From: Clostridia bacterium
Lineage (GTDB): Bacteria > Bacillota > Clostridia > Oscillospirales > CAG-272
Reading direction: 5' to 3'
Length of the DNA: 6,435 nucleotides
NCBI GenBank assembly: GCA_017629395.1
Contig: JAGBXH010000103.1
Coordinates: forward strand, 1 to 6,435
Shown here: piece after piece, positions 5,360-6,435 of the stretch
Layout: every line of letters starts with the position of its first letter
Numbering within the stretch: the first letter of the stretch is position 1
Translations under genes and position numbers: made by a program
Notes under the pieces: model-generated
Database searches by the model: none
The model's input: only the letters and a program-made list of their open reading frames with translations
What the model was told of the DNA's origin: nothing

Positions 5360-6043
5360 ATGATCAAGTATGAAATTAAAGGTGAAACTCTTCCCGTAGT
5401 CATTTGCTACCCCGAGCAGGGTGAAACGCTTTGCTCCGAAAACGGCGCGATGAGCTGGATGAGCCCCAACATGAAAATGTCCACCAATGCAGGCGGCTTG
5501 GGCAAAGCGCTCGGACGCATGATCTCCGGCGAATCGATTTTTCTCAACGAGTTCACTCCCGAGGGCGGTGCAGGCATGGTTGCGTTTGCATCCTCCTTCC
5601 CGGGCTCTATCCTCGCATACCACGTCACCCCCGGAAACGGTATTATCGTGCAGAAGAAGGGCTTCCTTGCAATGGAAAAGGGACTGGATCTGTCTAATCA
5701 TTTCCGTAAAAAGGTGAGCGCAGGCTTCTTTGGCGGTGAAGGCTTTATCATGCAGAAGATCTCGGGTGACGGTATCGCGTTCATCGAGATCGACGGCAGC
5801 TGCATTGAGTACGAGCTCAAGGCAGGTGAGAGCATGATTCTGGGTACTGGTTATCTTGCTGCTATGAGCGAGAGCTGCACGATGGAGGTAGAGATGCAGA
5901 AGGGCGCTAAGAACGTTCTGTTCGGCGGTGAGGGTCTGTTCAATACCCGCGTAACCGGCCCCGGCAAGATTTGGGTACAGTCCATGCCCATCGTAGCGAC
6001 CGCTGCTGCCATCGCTCCTTACGTTGCGTCCGGCAAAGACTGA
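5360..6043 (+). CDS. AIM24 / TIGR00266-family protein
   Basis: This 227-residue protein belongs to the AIM24 family (Pfam PF01987, TIGR00266), a glycine-rich beta-sandwich found across bacteria, archaea and yeast mitochondria; its biochemical role is not established. Marks: NGAMSWMSPNMKMST (28-42), the GESIFLNEFT stretch with GGAGMVAFAS (57-78), a central HVTPGNGIIVQKKGFLA, and the C-terminal signature TGPGKIWVQSMP (199-210) followed by a small-residue, alanine-rich end. Length is normal for the family. There is no signal peptide or clear membrane helix, so it is likely cytoplasmic. AAAGGAG at 5346-5352, seven bases before ATG 5360, is a strong ribosome site. The gene follows the C-S lyase by 55 bases; no terminator is seen between them, so read-through from 4072 is possible. 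The GH35 gene follows after eight bases. Confidence 0.93.
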   Translation: MIKYEIKGETLPVVICYPEQGETLCSENGAMSWMSPNMKMSTNAGGLGKALGRMISGESIFLNEFTPEGGAGMVAFASSFPGSILAYHVTPGNGIIVQKKGFLAMEKGLDLSNHFRKKVSAGFFGGEGFIMQKISGDGIAFIEIDGSCIEYELKAGESMILGTGYLAAMSESCTMEVEMQKGAKNVLFGGEGLFNTRVTGPGKIWVQSMPIVATAAAIAPYVASGKD

Positions 6044-6051
6044 TTTATGAT

Positions 6052-6435
6052 ATGAAGCATTCATTTGCATACGAGGGCGACCGCTTTGTTTTGGACGGTC
6101 AGCCGATTACCGTCATGTCGGGCGCGGTGCATTACTTCCGCACCCTGCCCGAATGCTGGGAGGACAGACTTACCAAGCTCAAGGCGTGCGGCTTAAACAC
6201 CGTAGAGACCTATACCTGCTGGAATCTGCACGAGCGCAGGGAAGGGGAGTTTGATTTTTCGGGGCTTCTGGATATTGAAAAGTTTATCGAAACCGCGGAA
6301 AAGCTGGGGCTTTTGGTCATTCTGCGTCCCGGTCCTTACATCTGTGCGGAGTGGGATTTCGGCGGCTTGCCCTCGTGGCTTCTGTCCTATCCCGACATCG
6401 CGCTGCGCTGTGACGATCCGCTGTACCTGGAAAAG
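6052..6435 (+). CDS. GH35 beta-galactosidase, N-terminal part (runs off the window)
   Basis: The 128 residues present are open to the last base and match the N-terminal part of the glycoside hydrolase 35 TIM barrel: FVLDGQPITVMSGAVHYFRTLPECWEDRL (12-40), KLKACGLNTVETYTCWNLHE (42-61), GEFDFSG (65-71), LVILRPGPYICAEWDFGGLPSWLL (88-111). GH35 enzymes release terminal beta-galactose by a retaining mechanism; the acid/base and nucleophile glutamates lie beyond the window. There is no signal peptide, so a cytoplasmic enzyme acting on imported oligosaccharides is likely. ATG 6052 fits the usual N-terminus of the family. No clear Shine-Dalgarno is present; the stop of the AIM24 gene is only eight bases upstream and a three-codon ATG-ATA-TGA overlaps the start, so translation may be coupled. 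Functional link to the AIM24 gene is not evident. Confidence 0.95.
   Translation, partial: MKHSFAYEGDRFVLDGQPITVMSGAVHYFRTLPECWEDRLTKLKACGLNTVETYTCWNLHERREGEFDFSGLLDIEKFIETAEKLGLLVILRPGPYICAEWDFGGLPSWLLSYPDIALRCDDPLYLEK

Noticed and set aside
5294..6070. Long open frame on the minus strand (258 codons)
   Set aside because: It lies opposite the AIM24-family gene, which has a strong ribosome site and family motifs. The antisense translation is rich in H, C and R with no recognisable domain, a by-product of codon bias.

Overview
The window is about 50% GC, densely packed, and all real genes lie on the + strand. Strong Shine-Dalgarno sites, short intergenic gaps, the set of families (OmpR/PhoB regulator with a VicK/PhoR-type kinase, MalY/PatB C-S lyase, AIM24 protein, GH35 beta-galactosidase) and the YKKIE-type small protein suggest a Firmicute, most likely an anaerobic gut-type member of Clostridia. 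That placement is inference from gene style; no taxonomic marker is present.

Layout. Positions 1-30 hold the last codons of an upstream gene, closed by a strong intrinsic terminator (51-85). A two-gene unit follows: a 77-aa protein built of 11-residue amphipathic repeats (171-404) and a small two-helix membrane protein (437-808), ending in a perfect 15-bp inverted repeat (812-846). A second promoter (-10 at 914-919) then drives a tightly overlapped four-gene operon: OmpR-family response regulator (961-1632), sensor histidine kinase (1629-2720), an eight-helix membrane protein of unknown function (2698-3582), and a second two-helix protein (3572-3985) that is a paralogue of the one at 437-808. 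An intrinsic terminator (3996-4027) closes it.

Downstream are metabolic genes: a PLP-dependent MalY/PatB-type C-S lyase/aminotransferase (4099-5304) with a near-consensus promoter of its own, an AIM24/TIGR00266-family protein (5360-6043), and the N-terminal 128 residues of a GH35 beta-galactosidase (6052 to the window edge).

The region of interest is 134-4027. A two-component system with almost no extracytoplasmic sensor domain is co-transcribed with two uncharacterised membrane proteins. It sits directly behind a unit carrying a paralogue of one of them and an alpha-synuclein-like 11-mer repeat protein. I infer a membrane- or envelope-state sensing and response module whose output may include its own membrane components. 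None of the three uncharacterised families has a function I can assign from sequence.
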